This document shows positions 51,038 to 62,616 of a DNA stretch of 64,000 nucleotides, piece by piece. The notes under the pieces are model-generated. The model was not told the DNA's origin. It searched no databases and was given only the letters and a program-made list of their open reading frames with translations. How positions within the stretch are numbered: position 1 is the first letter of the stretch; every line of letters begins with the position of its first letter. Origin of the DNA: Antedon mediterranea (lineage: Eukaryota > Echinodermata > Crinoidea > Comatulida > Antedonidae); the NCBI RefSeq assembly GCF_964355755.1, contig NC_092679.1:13938932-14002931 (forward strand), read 5' to 3'. The position numbers and the translations under genes were made by a program.

Positions 51038-51097
51038 TAATACGATTGGTTAATTAATAGCGTGACAATCGTTTCCTGGTTATGACGTGATACTTAA

Positions 51098-51285
51098 GCC
51101 TGTTTTCCTGTCGACGTTATTCGACGCTATCGTCGTTGATCGTTAAAAGTTCAACGACGAAGTTGAAATGATGACAATAGCGAGTACCATTTCTTGTAAA
51201 TCGTTAACATTTCAATGTTTACGTAGAAGATCGCCGATTATTGTTAACGATAGCGTCAGATAACGTCGACAGGAAAACAGGCTTT
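51098..51285. repeat. Palindromic MITE (GCCTGTTTTCCTGTCGACG ends)
   Basis: AGCCTGTTTTCCTGTCGACG at the left is inverted at the right (CGTCGACAGGAAAACAGGCT). Other copies: 53045-53240 and 53462-53648. Confidence 0.8.
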
Positions 51286-51754
51286 AGTTGTTTTGGTTTA
51301 TCAGGGTTTATGTATGGATTATTAACTTTGTTTGTCTTTGTCTGTTAAAATGTTTAAAATAGTCAAACTTTATATAAGTGTTTTTTATATTTTGAACATA
51401 CTGTATAACGATAATAATGTTTATATAATAATAAAGGGTTATTTTGTGAAAATAACTGTAGGTTGACAGTGGGAATCCTTTTAATATTGCATAGGTATAA
51501 TAAGTTCAGTTTGTTTAAGGACTAAACATTTTAGTTAGACTAGGTAGGTCCAGTTATCCTTTTTATGTCATGTCTAATTTTACGGAACAATATCGATAAA
51601 GTTACCTCAACACCAATCGATGAATCCATTATTACACAGCAAGAACAGTAGAGACATCATTGCTACAGGACATTACGAAAATATCACAATGTGATACACA
51701 CTGTGTACACATAGTGGCATTTTGCGTTCACATAATTGACACCGTGTTTATAAA

Positions 51755-52300
51755 TTTTTAGTCGCGTTGGACGCGACTCTATAGTTCACTATGTCGGTCG
51801 GTCGGTCTGTCGGTCTTCATATCTTCACAATCATGAACCACAATTAAATCAAATTTGGTACTCATAAATTTCAGGGCATAAATCATCATATGACAATACA
51901 ATTACGTGCGTAGCGCGCATGTAACGCATGCGTACGCGCGCTTAAAATTTTCAAAATTTATTTTCGATGAAATAAGAGTACGTTTCAGGCAATTTTAAGC
52001 GTTTACAAAATTGCCATAAGTGCGCAGATTTTTGCGCGCGCACTGCGCATTAAATGTTATTGCGCGCTCTTTTTGCCCGATTTCTGTTTTCTTGACTTAT
52101 TTTCAACTCGAAATTACGTTATACGAGCACGTCAAAAGTGACAGGCTACGCACGTGTAAATTAAAAAAATATAAATGTTTTTAAACATTTCAACATTTTT
52201 AAACATGTTCAGTGATTTCGGTCAGTTGGTAGGTTGGTCGGTCGGTTGATAAACACTAATGAGCACGCGACTGCAGCCATCTATATGGCCTTGTTATGAA
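51755..52300 (+). repeat. GTCGG-array element
   Basis: Left end TTAGTCGCGTTGGACGCGAC, short first array, body, second array (GTTGGTCGGTCGGTTGA) and right end GAGCACGCGACTGCAGCCAT. Confidence 0.75.
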
Positions 52301-53044
52301 CACATACAGTATTGGTTTAACCAGGGAGTTGTTATTACAACTCCTTGGTTTAACATAGTATACGGTTTGACACGCATTGTTGGACGAACACACAGTGTGA
52401 AACACATCGAAAAGAGAAACACCGTATATGAAAAAAATCACAGTGTTGTTGGAAGGAACCAGACATAAAAAAAAATAAAACCTTTCTTATTAGTTTGTTT
52501 TATGGCTGGTAGCTATTAATATATTATTATACAGATATTGCCTGCTTAGAGGTGAAATATAAGATTTGACATCCCCAAGGGAATGATATTATGTTCGAGG
52601 GAAAATATATTTCCCGAAGCTCAGCTGTGGTAAATATATAATTCCCCGAGAATACAAAAATCTGGTTTGATATTGAAATAAAATCATGATTGTTTCTTAA
52701 ATTCTACAAATTGTATAAGCATTTCCAACTGAGTTGGTATCAACAAAAGAAGTTCCGGATTCAGGTCGTGACATTAGTGTACTTTCACTTTACTTCTTTT
52801 CATTATACAGTACCTGTTTTTATCATAACATACTTATTATGTATATCATTTTTTATTTCCTTGTGGTAGTCAAGTTTTAAATATATCTATCGATTTTATT
52901 GCTTACAATCGATGACATCTTGGCCACATCTGCAAAAAAGTCTTATCATTTGCTCACCAAGGTCGCCTTTTCCATTAGACACAACTAGAATTTACGAACA
53001 AAATTGTATTTTAACCCTTTGAAGACGCAAGGTTTCTACCCCAA

Positions 53045-53240
53045 AAGCCTGTTTTTCCTGTCGACGTTATTCGACGCTATCGTCGTTGATCGTTAACAGT
53101 TCAACGACGATCGTTTGAAAACGATCAAGGTGAAACGATAACGATAGCGAGTACCTTTTCCTGTAAAATCATTAACATTTCAATGTTTGCGTAGAAGATT
53201 GCCGATTATTGTTAACGATAGCGTCGACAGGAAAACATAC
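53045..53240. repeat. Palindromic MITE, copy 2
   Basis: Same ends as 51098-51285. Absent from the matching site in copy 1 (49312), so it came in after the duplication. Confidence 0.75.
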
Positions 53241-53461
53241 TAAATGACTGAGCTTAAATAAGGTATTAAAGATTAGTATAAGCTAGTAGATTCCGAAAAT
53301 TCCCTGTTAATGGCTCTTCCAACAAACTTTCTTACTCTTACTTCTTGAATCGGAGGTATCTCTGGCGGGAATTTAATAAGTCATAGAGAATGATATAAAC
53401 CATAATACGATTGGTTAATTAATAGCGTGACAATCGTTTCCTGGTTATGACGTGATAATTA

Positions 53462-53648
53462 AGCCTGTTTTCCTGTCGACGTTATTCGAGGCTATCGTCG
53501 TTGATCGTTAAAAGTTCAACGACAAAGTTGAAATGATGACAATAGCGAGTACCATTTCCTGTAAATCGTTAACATTTCAATGTTTACGTAGAAGATCGCC
53601 GATTATTGTTAACGATAGCGTCGAATAACCTCGACAGGAAAACAGGCT
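53462..53648. repeat. Palindromic MITE, copy 3
   Basis: Counterpart of 51098-51285 within the duplicated segment. Confidence 0.8.
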
Positions 53649-54102
53649 TTAGTTGTTTTGGTTTATCAGGGTTTATGTATGGATTATTAACTTTGTTTGT
53701 CTTTGTCTGTTAAATATTTAAAATAGTGGAACTTTATAAGTGTTTTTATTATTTTGAACATACTGTATAACGATAATAATGTTTATATAATAATGAAAAT
53801 AACTGTAGGTTGACAGTGGGAATCCTTTTAATATTGCATAGGTATAATAAGTTCAGTTTCTTTAATGACTAAACATTTTAGTTAGACTAGGTAGGTTCAG
53901 TTATCCTTTTTATGTTATGTCTAATTTTACGGAACAATATCGATAAAGTTACCTCAACACCAATCGATGAATCCATTATTACACAGCAAGAACAGTAGAG
54001 ACATCATTGCTACAGGCCATTACGAAAATATCACAATGTGATACACACTGTGTACACATAGTGGCATTTTGCGTTCACATAATTGACACCGTGTTTATAC
54101 AT

Positions 54103-54930
54103 TTTTAGTCGCGTGGAAGCGACTCTATAGTTCACTAAGTCGGTCGGTCGGTCTGTCTGTCTGTCTGTCTGTCGGTCTGTCTGTCGGTCTGTCTGTCTGT
54201 CGGTCTGTCTGTCTGTCAGTCCGGTATCACTATGCGTTTTGTCGCTTTATGACCTTATCTTGATATCAGTTTAATCTAGCTAAGTCAATTTTTCACAGAA
54301 TATTCCTTATGGCCAGGAATCGATGTGGTTATGTTTTCACGGTGCGCAATAAAAAATTACGCGGTCTACGCACGATTTAACGAAATCACGTTTGTAATCA
54401 TATCTTAACAACCATGAATCACAATTAAATAAAATTTGGTACTCATAAATTTCAGGGCATAAATCATTATATGGCAATACAATTACGTGCGTAGCGCATG
54501 TAACGCATGCGTACGCGCGCTTAAAATTTTCAAAATTATTTTTCGATGAAATAAGAGTACGTTTCAGGCAATTTTAAGCGTTTACAAAATTGCCATGAGT
54601 GCGCAGAATTTTGCGCGCGCACTGCGCGTTAAATGTTATTGCGCACACTTTTTGCCCGATTTCTGTTTTCTTGACTTAATTTTCAACTCGAAACTACGTT
54701 ATACGAGCACGTCAAATGTGACAGGCTACGCACGTGTAAATTAAAAAAATATAAATGTTTTTAAACATTTCAACATTTTTAAACATGTTCAGTAATTTCG
54801 GTCAGTATAGTTCACTATGTCGGTCGGTCCGTCTGTCTGTCGGTCTGTCTTTCTGTCTGTCAGTCTGTTTGTCTGTCGGTCCGGTATCACTATGCATTGT
54901 AGCACGCGACTTAATGGCTGTTGGCCTTGT
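54103..54930 (+). repeat. GTCGG-array element, long arrays
   Basis: First array about 54140-54225 (GTCTGTCTGTCGGTCTGTCT type), second about 54820-54890. Ends as in 28655-29315. Confidence 0.8.
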
Positions 54931-55129
54931 TATGAACACATATTGGTTTAACATAGTATACGGTCTGACAGGCATTGTCGGAAGAACACACAGTGTGAAA
55001 CACATCATCGAAAAGAGAAACACCGTATATGAAGAAAATCACAGTGTTGGAAGGAACCAGACATAAAAAACAAGAAAACCTTTTCCCATTAGTTTGTTTT
55101 TATGGCTGGCAGCTATTAATACATTATTA

Positions 55130-55330
55130 TACAGATATTGCCTGCTTAGAGGTGAAATATAAGATTTGACATCCCCAAGGGAATGATATTATGTTCGAGG
55201 GAAAATATATTTCCCGAAGCGCAGCTGAGGTAAATATGTAATTCCCCGAGAACATAATATCATCCCGAGGGGATGTTAAATCTTATATTTCACCGATATA
55301 AAAGGCGATATCTGTTATATTACATAGCCA
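55130..55330. repeat. Palindromic MITE, most complete copy
   Basis: GTGAAATATAAGATTTGACA ... AACATAATATCATCCCGAGG ... TGTTAAATCTTATATTTCAC: a near-palindrome about 200 bp long. Parts recur at 1950, 30138 and 52535. Confidence 0.75.
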
Positions 55331-55402
55331 ACAACAAGTAGAATATCTGCTGGGTCGGGTGAAGCTAGGCCTAGGCTATTGTAATGTATGTTCGTTCGTT
55401 CG

Positions 55403-56215
55403 TTTTTAGTCGCGTGGAAGCGACTCTATAGTTCACTATGTCGGTCGGTCGGTCTGTCTGTCGGTCTGTCTGTCTGTCTGTCGGTCCGGTATCACTATGC
55501 GTTTTATCGCTTTCTGACCTTATCTTGATATCAGTTTAATCTAGCTAGGTCAATTTTTCACAGTATATTCCTTATGGCCAGGAATCAATGTGGTTATGTT
55601 TTCACGGTGCGCAATAAAAAATTACGCGGTCTACGCACGATTTAACGAAATCACGTTTGTAATCATATCTTCACAACCATGAATCACAATTAAATAAAAT
55701 TTGGTACTCATAAATTTCAGGGCATAAATCATCATATGGCAATACAATTACGTGCGTAGCGCATGTAACGCATGCGTACGCGCGCTTAAAATTTTCAAAA
55801 TTTATTTTCGATGAAATAAGAGTACATTTCAGGCAATTTTAAGCGTTTTCAAAATTGCCATGAGTGCGCATATTTTTGCGCGCGCACTGCGCGTTAAATG
55901 TTATTACGCACTCTTTTTGCCCGATTTCTGTTTTCTTGACTTACTTTTCAACTCGAAATTACGTTATACGAGCACGTCGAAAGTGACAGGCTACGCACGT
56001 GTAAATTAAAAAAATATAAATGTTTTTAAACATTTCAACATTTTTAAACATGTTCAGTAATTTTGGTCAGTATAGTTCACTATGTCGGTCGGTCTGTCGG
56101 TCTGTCGGTCTGTCGGTTTGTCTGTCGGTCTGTCTGTCGGTCTCTCGGTCTGTATGTCGGTCCGGTATCACTATGCATTGTAGCACGCGACTTTATGGCT
56201 GTTGACCTTGTTATT
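55403..56215 (+). repeat. GTCGG-array element
   Basis: First array about 55440-55490, second about 56080-56162, right end AGCACGCGACTTTATGGC. Short ORFs rich in SVGLSVCLSV or RQTDRQTDR come from the arrays. Confidence 0.8.
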
Positions 56216-56489
56216 TCACAATGCATCAAACTTAATACTTTTACAGAAAAATTCAAAGTATTAAATAAAAAAAAAATGCAAAGCCTGGAAAAGTATGTAA
56301 ACAAGCCAGCCTAGACACCTTACCTTGCAAAGAAAAATATACAGATAATTACTAATTACATATTCTATGGCAATAAAATATTCACTTAGGTCTAGGTCGT
56401 TTAAATTAACAGAAGAATTTCCATCAATAAGCCTACATTAATAATAATAATAATATTAGTAGGCTCATTTTTTAAACAAATCTTCTATT

Positions 56490-57060
56490 AAGCAGAATAG
56501 TAACATATAAATTGTGAACAATCTGACACCAAAATTAACTATCAACGTCAACCCAATAATGAGATATGGTAATTTGCCTGAAAAACAGGTCAAAGGTCAA
56601 ATACGATATTTCTGGTCAATATTTGAGAAAAAACTTCATTATAGTAAATAGAAATGTTTATGTTCTGAACATTTTGACACCTAAGTAAACTCTCAAGGAC
56701 AAGTAGTTTATGGATATCAAAAGATATTAACCTTAATACAGTTGGACATTGCACCATAAAGGTCAAAGGTTAAAACTGGTACTTCCGGTCATTTTTTTCA
56801 AAAATACTTTATTAGAGTAGTTAGAAGAATTGTTTATGTTTTGAAAATTTTTAGCTAAAAATCAACTCTCTATGCCCAGTAGTTTCAGAGATATTGAGTG
56901 TTTAAGCGAAAATGTCCGCCAATTTAAATTATGCAAATTAAGTGACCCAAGGGGTCATTTTGCGTGACGCCCATCAAAAATTGAATTCGTATAGGATGGG
57001 CAATCTGTATACCAAATTGGGTGTTTTTGGAAAAAAACTGAACCAAAATGTCCCTAACAG
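56490..57060. repeat. Diverged relative of the long-TIR element
   Basis: Shares AGGTCAAAGGTCAA, CTGAACATTTTGACACC and AATTATGCAAATTA-type words with 17.6-20.1 kb, in the same tandem style of about 140 bp. Confidence 0.45.
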
Positions 57061-57117
57061 ACTCCACTATGCTATTTGTTGATTGTGCTAATTTAAGGCC
57101 AACAAAAGATACGTTAG

Positions 57118-57156
57118 TGTCACCATGGAGGTATTTTTTACCTCCATGGTGACACG
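57118..57156. repeat. Perfect 17-bp hairpin
   Basis: GTGTCACCATGGAGGTA, loop TTTTT, exact inverse. The CCATGGAGGTA core is also in the 21.7-kb palindrome. Confidence 0.85.
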
Positions 57157-57159
57157 TCC

Positions 57160-58264
57160 AGCTATTAGAGAAGCATGACTTAAATATTTATTTTAAAAAT
57201 AATTTATTGTTCATTCAATTTTCTATCAAACTCATCACGATCATCATTCTGTCATCATACTGTACATATATATTTAAAAAATCAAATCCTGCAGGTTAAA
57301 CTATTTCTTTTTAGCTTACAAGATGATACAATTTAATTAGATAATAGATTTACACAAATAATACATTTTTCATATGTATTTATTATCTAACATGCCTTTT
57401 AAATAATTAAAAAGGAAGAATGCTTAATTATCTATAAAATAAATCCATTTTGATCATAATCGGTTAAGTATTTAATGAGTTACATCCGAAAATAGAGTAC
57501 CTGTATCTTACTTAAATAGTGCCCTCAACTTCACAATTTTACTAAACATTATTAAATCCCTGCTACAAGCACCCAAACGTAATCGTTAATAAATTATGTT
57601 TGCCTTTTCACAAGCACATGTAGTTTACACATTATTTCTAGTATATATTGGGTCAGTTTTTTTTGCATATCTGAAAAAAAAAATAATTATGGCTTCTTGT
57701 CTTAATTAACATAATAAATATCGCATATCACAGATTTTGCTGATTTTTTTGCCAAAATTATACATTTTTGCTTTAAAAAAGTAATATAATTTCAATAAAG
57801 TTAAAATAAAAATATTTTATTGAATAGATAATGTAATTAGCTATTAATCAACATTAATTTCAACAAAATACATCAAATATTTATTAAGTTATGAACAATA
57901 AAGTGCATCACTATAAAATGGCGGCCATTTTTGCCGCCATCTTGGATTTCAAGATGGCCGCAGTAAATTTGCAACGGCACACCTCGTGATTATTGTGTCT
58001 AAGGGTATTAGCTAACAAAAAAAGTTGGTGTGCTAAGTGTGTAGAAACATGGCAATGGGAGCTCTCTAAACAAGTTAATGGACCTCCGCTTATAATAATA
58101 ATATTAGTAGGCCGAATAAACAATTCGTCTTCTTCTTCGAGCCGAATCACCGGATGTTCAGCGCGTACTAGTTACTAGGTTACTACCGTGAGTATTGACC
58201 AATCACAAACGGTGTTTCATCTCATCTAGAGGGAGGACTAACAACAAATGAGGGCGCTATGTAT
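57160..58264. other. Intergenic, little recognised
   Basis: AT-rich. A small inverted motif AAAATGGCGGCCATTTTTGC at 57915. 58125-58230 matches 30520-30600 (TCGTCTTCTTCTTCGAG, CCAATCACAAACGG), a short dispersed repeat. Confidence 0.4.
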
Positions 58265-58600
58265 GCATAGCTTAAATAGTTTAGTTGATTAATTTCTTCA
58301 AGCAAGTTTCGTGGCATATTGGTTGAAGCGAGATCAAGACCCACTAGATGACTTTTGTTTATTTATCGGCAAACGCGAGTGTTCCTCACGAAAATTACAC
58401 AGTCAATATCATCGTACTCGAGAATCCGATGGATTTCATATGTTTAATGACAGGGACACGATAATTACGCGAAAATAACTCAGTCAATATCATGGTACTC
58501 GAGGACATATACGATTTACGATCCTCGCAGCGGTAGTCATGTGATGCAGTTTCAACCGATCACGTACACGTATTTACATAGGCTATGTAATATAAAATTA
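58265..58600 (+). repeat. Second tRNA-derived SINE-like copy
   Basis: Matches 40770-41130 but lacks part of the tRNA-like head. The tail ACGATTTACGATCCTCGCAG is shared. Confidence 0.5.
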
Positions 58601-58653
58601 TGTTCGCAGATCTTGGAAATTTAGCTTTGACATTGAATGAAATAATTATTACT

Positions 58654-58690
58654 AGATGGTACGCTCGCTTCGCTCGCGTACCATCTAGGT
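58654..58690 (-). repeat. Helitron-like 3' end with perfect hairpin
   Basis: CTAGATGGTACGC, loop TCGCTTCGCTC, then GCGTACCATCTAG: 13-bp arms. On the minus strand it ends CTAG followed by T. The next bases (GATGGTTCTCGAAT) resemble copies A-C. The other end was not located. Confidence 0.5.
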
Positions 58691-58730
58691 CGTGCCCACA
58701 GATGGTTCTCGAATACATAATAATTTCAGC

Positions 58731-58881
58731 GTTAAAGAACTGGCGATTTCAAATGTACGTACCGCAGGACAATAATACATGTCGTTTACAGGAACGAATA
58801 AATAGACACTGTGATTTATGTACTCAACTAAAATTACCACCCTGGGAATTACTTCCGAAAGAGAAACTTGTCACAAAATGA
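58731..58881 (+). CDS. Possible terminal coding exon, product unknown
   Basis: After an AATTTCAG acceptor-like site the plus strand reads LKNWRFQMYVPQDNNTCRLQ then ERINRHCDLCTQLKLPPWEL and KEKLVTK, then TGA. The composition (Cys, Trp, PPWEL, basic end) looks more like protein than the AT-rich surroundings. No neighbouring exon was found and the Helitron-like end lies just upstream, so it could be a captured exon or chance. I do not recognise the family. Confidence 0.3.
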
Positions 58882-58899
58882 GACAAATTGTTTAAGTCA

Positions 58900-61800
58900 A
58901 ATTTAAACAAACTTAATTTGTGTTTTGTATGTAACATTAGGGTTGAGGGATGGGGAAGAGGATGGGTGCAAAGAAGAACAATTTTTAAAGATATTCTTTA
59001 TCCATTTAGTAACGAAATATTAATTGTTTTCATGTTTTACAAATAATATACCACTATACACAGTAAAACATTGCGATTTAATACTTTGTTGAAACTATCA
59101 CCGTCGATTGAAATAGTATAGTACATGTAACGATACATCTCTACGACGTGTATAATATGTTTATATAATTTAAAACAATTTGTGAAAACCACCTCTATTC
59201 GGGCAAAATCATAAATTCGATTTAATGGTCAATAAATATTAAATTATCTAACTCAACTTAATTAGTAGGCATAATGGTTTTCAATTGTTTCTTCTTAGAG
59301 CCAATTCATACTTAAGTTGATTCCTACCCTACCCTCCAAAGTTGTTCTGCGTTTAGGGCATGTGATGTACCGTAGGCCCATCCTCTACTGGTTTTACAAC
59401 GCTACTCATGCCAGTGAGGGAAGGGTGATGATGTGGGTGGTTTAACTGCAATAATAAAGATGTGTACATAATATACGGCGAGTGAAAGCGCTAGCTCATT
59501 ATCTGTTTAAAAAAATCTATATCCATCCTCTGCAGCACAGATTGAAAAAAAAAAATGGATCGAATTTCTGTTATGAGTATACAGTACTTGCCTTTACGAC
59601 GCCTGAGGGAATAGACACTTGTGTGGAACAGAGATTGGAATGTTCCATTCATTTCAAATCAATACATTTGCATAAACGTATATTAAATCTATCAAAATAG
59701 TATTTTTTTAAGAAAATCGGCCTGTCTTCAACATTATGATACTGTACTCGAGCTGTTCAACCGATTTTCAGCTATTAAAAACAATTATCGTAGGAGGAGA
59801 TAGGAAAATGTGAAGCATCCTCGTATTATTGTCTGCGGGTATTTTTCAAGACGGACATCCATTAGACAGTGTATACCACGATCGAAAAACACCCCTATTT
59901 GGGGCAAATCGTTGAACCTAAATTCGTTTTAATCGTCACACACTCAATTCACCAGGGACAAAAAGTAGTGAGCCCTCTATCGGCAGCGAATCGTTTTTGC
60001 ACACGAGACAGCGTTGACAATTACCCGGAAGCAACTTTGTTTTGAAAAGTAAATCTTAGGTTTTTGCAAACTGGCCAATTGGAACTTTTGGTTTTATTTA
60101 CTAATGAATAATTCATGAAAACCTTTGAAGAGGCATCTACGAACCACGTGATATTGTTTTTTAATCGACGAACCCATTATATTTGTGTGAAACAAGGGTG
60201 AATTACACCGATGTTTTTTAAACAATTTTAGGCTATTCGAATGTTAAAATGTTGTCTAATTTGTTGAGGCTGTAATAAAACAACGCAATTTTTTGAGAAG
60301 GTGGGTTTTATAGTTTCTGAATATTTGATTTTTCAATAGTAGTTAATAAAAAAATGTCGTTGGGGTTATTTTTTTTTTTTTTTTAATGGCTTCTTAAACA
60401 TGTGCCTTCTTGGGTATTTCACTATTGAAAATGGAACACATGGTTGTAGCTAAAATCATTTTTTACGCCATAAGATAAAAAATGTGGTTTTGTAAATTAA
60501 TAAGGGCAACATATAATATATAAGAAAGCTTTTTTAAATGATAAAACTCTACAAAGCCTCTTTGTTTTATTTATAAATCAATATAGTCTAGGCCTAGTAA
60601 TACAGTAGGAGAGCCAGGCTTTAGCCTATAATAGTGGGGTAGTGCGTGCATTATTGGCGCGTGTTCATTGTCAGGCGCGCGTTGTTTATAGGCCTAAGAA
60701 AAAAAGAATAAATATACACATATAATTAAATAATGATTATTATTAATTGAATGTTTTGTTTTTTTTACAGACCCCAGAGGATTGTTCTACATACTTCAAT
60801 ACAAATAGCATTAAATCAACAACAATTTCTTATGAGTCATATTAATTTACCTCTGGCATATAATGTGAAAAAGCACTATTACTTATTAGTACTGTAATTA
60901 TTGATATTTATAGATGTATTGCCAAAGAGACATTTATTTTTTAAAAACTTTAACTTATCCTAATTTACTTATTTAAAGGTTCAAGTGGCGGTTGGTTGTT
61001 GTGCAGTAGTTTAATAAAGTTTAAATGTACATTTCAAATCGGCAAATAAATAATGGTAATAGGCCTACTACAGTAATAGTAAATCTTTTGAAGATTAGGC
61101 TTAGTACAAAAAATGTTAGCTAAGTTCATGTAGAAAACTTGTTGTCTGATTTTTAAGGTGCAATTTGTGATAATATTAAAAGTTAAAATGTTAATTGGTG
61201 TGTATTTGTATTTCATTTATTGCTCCATTATTATAATAAAAAGCAGGGAACCGTGAAATTTCATTTTAGCTCCGATAAAAAGTAAACATTTTCAGCATAT
61301 ACTTAAATCAATCATATGTTAGTGAAAGGTGACATTAACAGATTTATTATGAGATTACTAGTAAGCCTATTCATAAAAATATGACATTATATACTGTGTA
61401 CATTAATTAATTAGCCTAGGCCTAACTAATTGACTGATTTTTCAGTATTTTACCAAGTCAGCCGTTCAGGCATGCAAACAGTCCCCACTTCACACTAATC
61501 TTCATAATTATAAGAAAAATGAAAGTTGAGCACTTTATTTTAAAATTTATATGCCCATATTATAAGATTCTGCATCATCCACTTAACAAGAACTAAAATT
61601 GAGAGCACAGTGATGGAGCGCATTTTCCGTCGTTCTCGTCGCCTAAGGAAACGAGTATTCCAGCCTTGCCGCGTCTTCCTAGGCCTACGCGCACCGCACT
61701 TTCGCTCAAAATACACTATCTTCAACTCCTTATAGAATTTGTTTGAAAAATAACCCCAAGCTTATATTTGGAAATCTTTGAAAATGCATATAAGACTATA

Positions 61801-62610
61801 TTATAGCGTTTTCAGAATTTCATTTAAAAATTGCAAATTAATGTTAGCTATTTTAACAAATTAGTTAGTTTTCACTTTTTTGTTTTCGCCGTATGACTCG
61901 CTTTGTTTACGTTTACACTTGGCTTAGACGTTTATCTTAGAATTCAAATAAATTAATCCATAATCAACTAAAATTGCTATTGTTGTGGTTTTTGTTTAAT
62001 ATAAATGTTCTTTATTAACAGAAATAAATCAAACAACAATATAATTTAATATAAACCCGTTAAAAAGGAAATTTAGACAGCCTATAAAACACGGACGTCA
62101 GAACTCGCGTCGCTCGAAATGCTCGTTAACTTTCTATTTATAGCCAATCGAAAAAGGCTCCGGCTAACTTAAACAATGAAAACGGCTCTCGGAACACTTA
62201 ATGTCCCATTTTCGCTGTTTGACGTGGATGTGGTCAATAACTAATTATCGAACTCAATTTAATTAGTAAACAGGGTTACATCTGGTGGTAAAAATCAGTA
62301 CCGAAAGTACGAACCAACTTTATATACCACATCGAGTAAACATTCTAGAAATAACCCGCGATTTACCGAATTTTGCCCTTACGTAAATTTATATATAGAT
62401 GATATAATGCGGATGAATATCTATAGAAGAAAGGTGCGCACTTTTCCATTTATTTGAAACCTGTTTAAATTATCCGTGGATGCATTGTTTGCATCGTTAA
62501 CCCGATTAGCCTCATAGCTAGGAGGCCCATCACTGTATTTCTGTTCAGATCGATCTGCATCCATTTATTTATTGGTACATACTAGCGTTATTAGGAGTAA
62601 TAAGAGAGGC
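58900..62610. other. Intergenic, no gene recognised
   Basis: AT-rich with scattered AGGCCTA words and short ORFs (59482-59700 plus, 61540-61725 minus) that show no domain. The latter has RRRERRK basic runs like some transposon ORF starts, but this is weak. Confidence 0.35.
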
Positions 62611-62616
62611 GTAGTT

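Larger units (their letters stand above)
52664..54120. repeat. Segmental duplication, copy 2
   Basis: Collinear with 48935-49529 plus 51038-51780. Differences: it lacks the 1.5-kb segment and carries a MITE at 53045-53240 inserted at CTACCCCAAA. Confidence 0.8.

Noticed and set aside
54755-56304. Serine/valine/cysteine- and RQTD-rich ORFs, and the possibility of a CRISPR-like array
   Set aside because: They are translations of GTCGG/GTCTGT arrays; there are no spacer-repeat units and this is a eukaryotic sequence.
61540-61725. Short minus-strand ORF with basic RRRERRK stretch, possible transposase start
   Set aside because: Too short and too compositionally simple to assign; no TIRs or nuclease region nearby.
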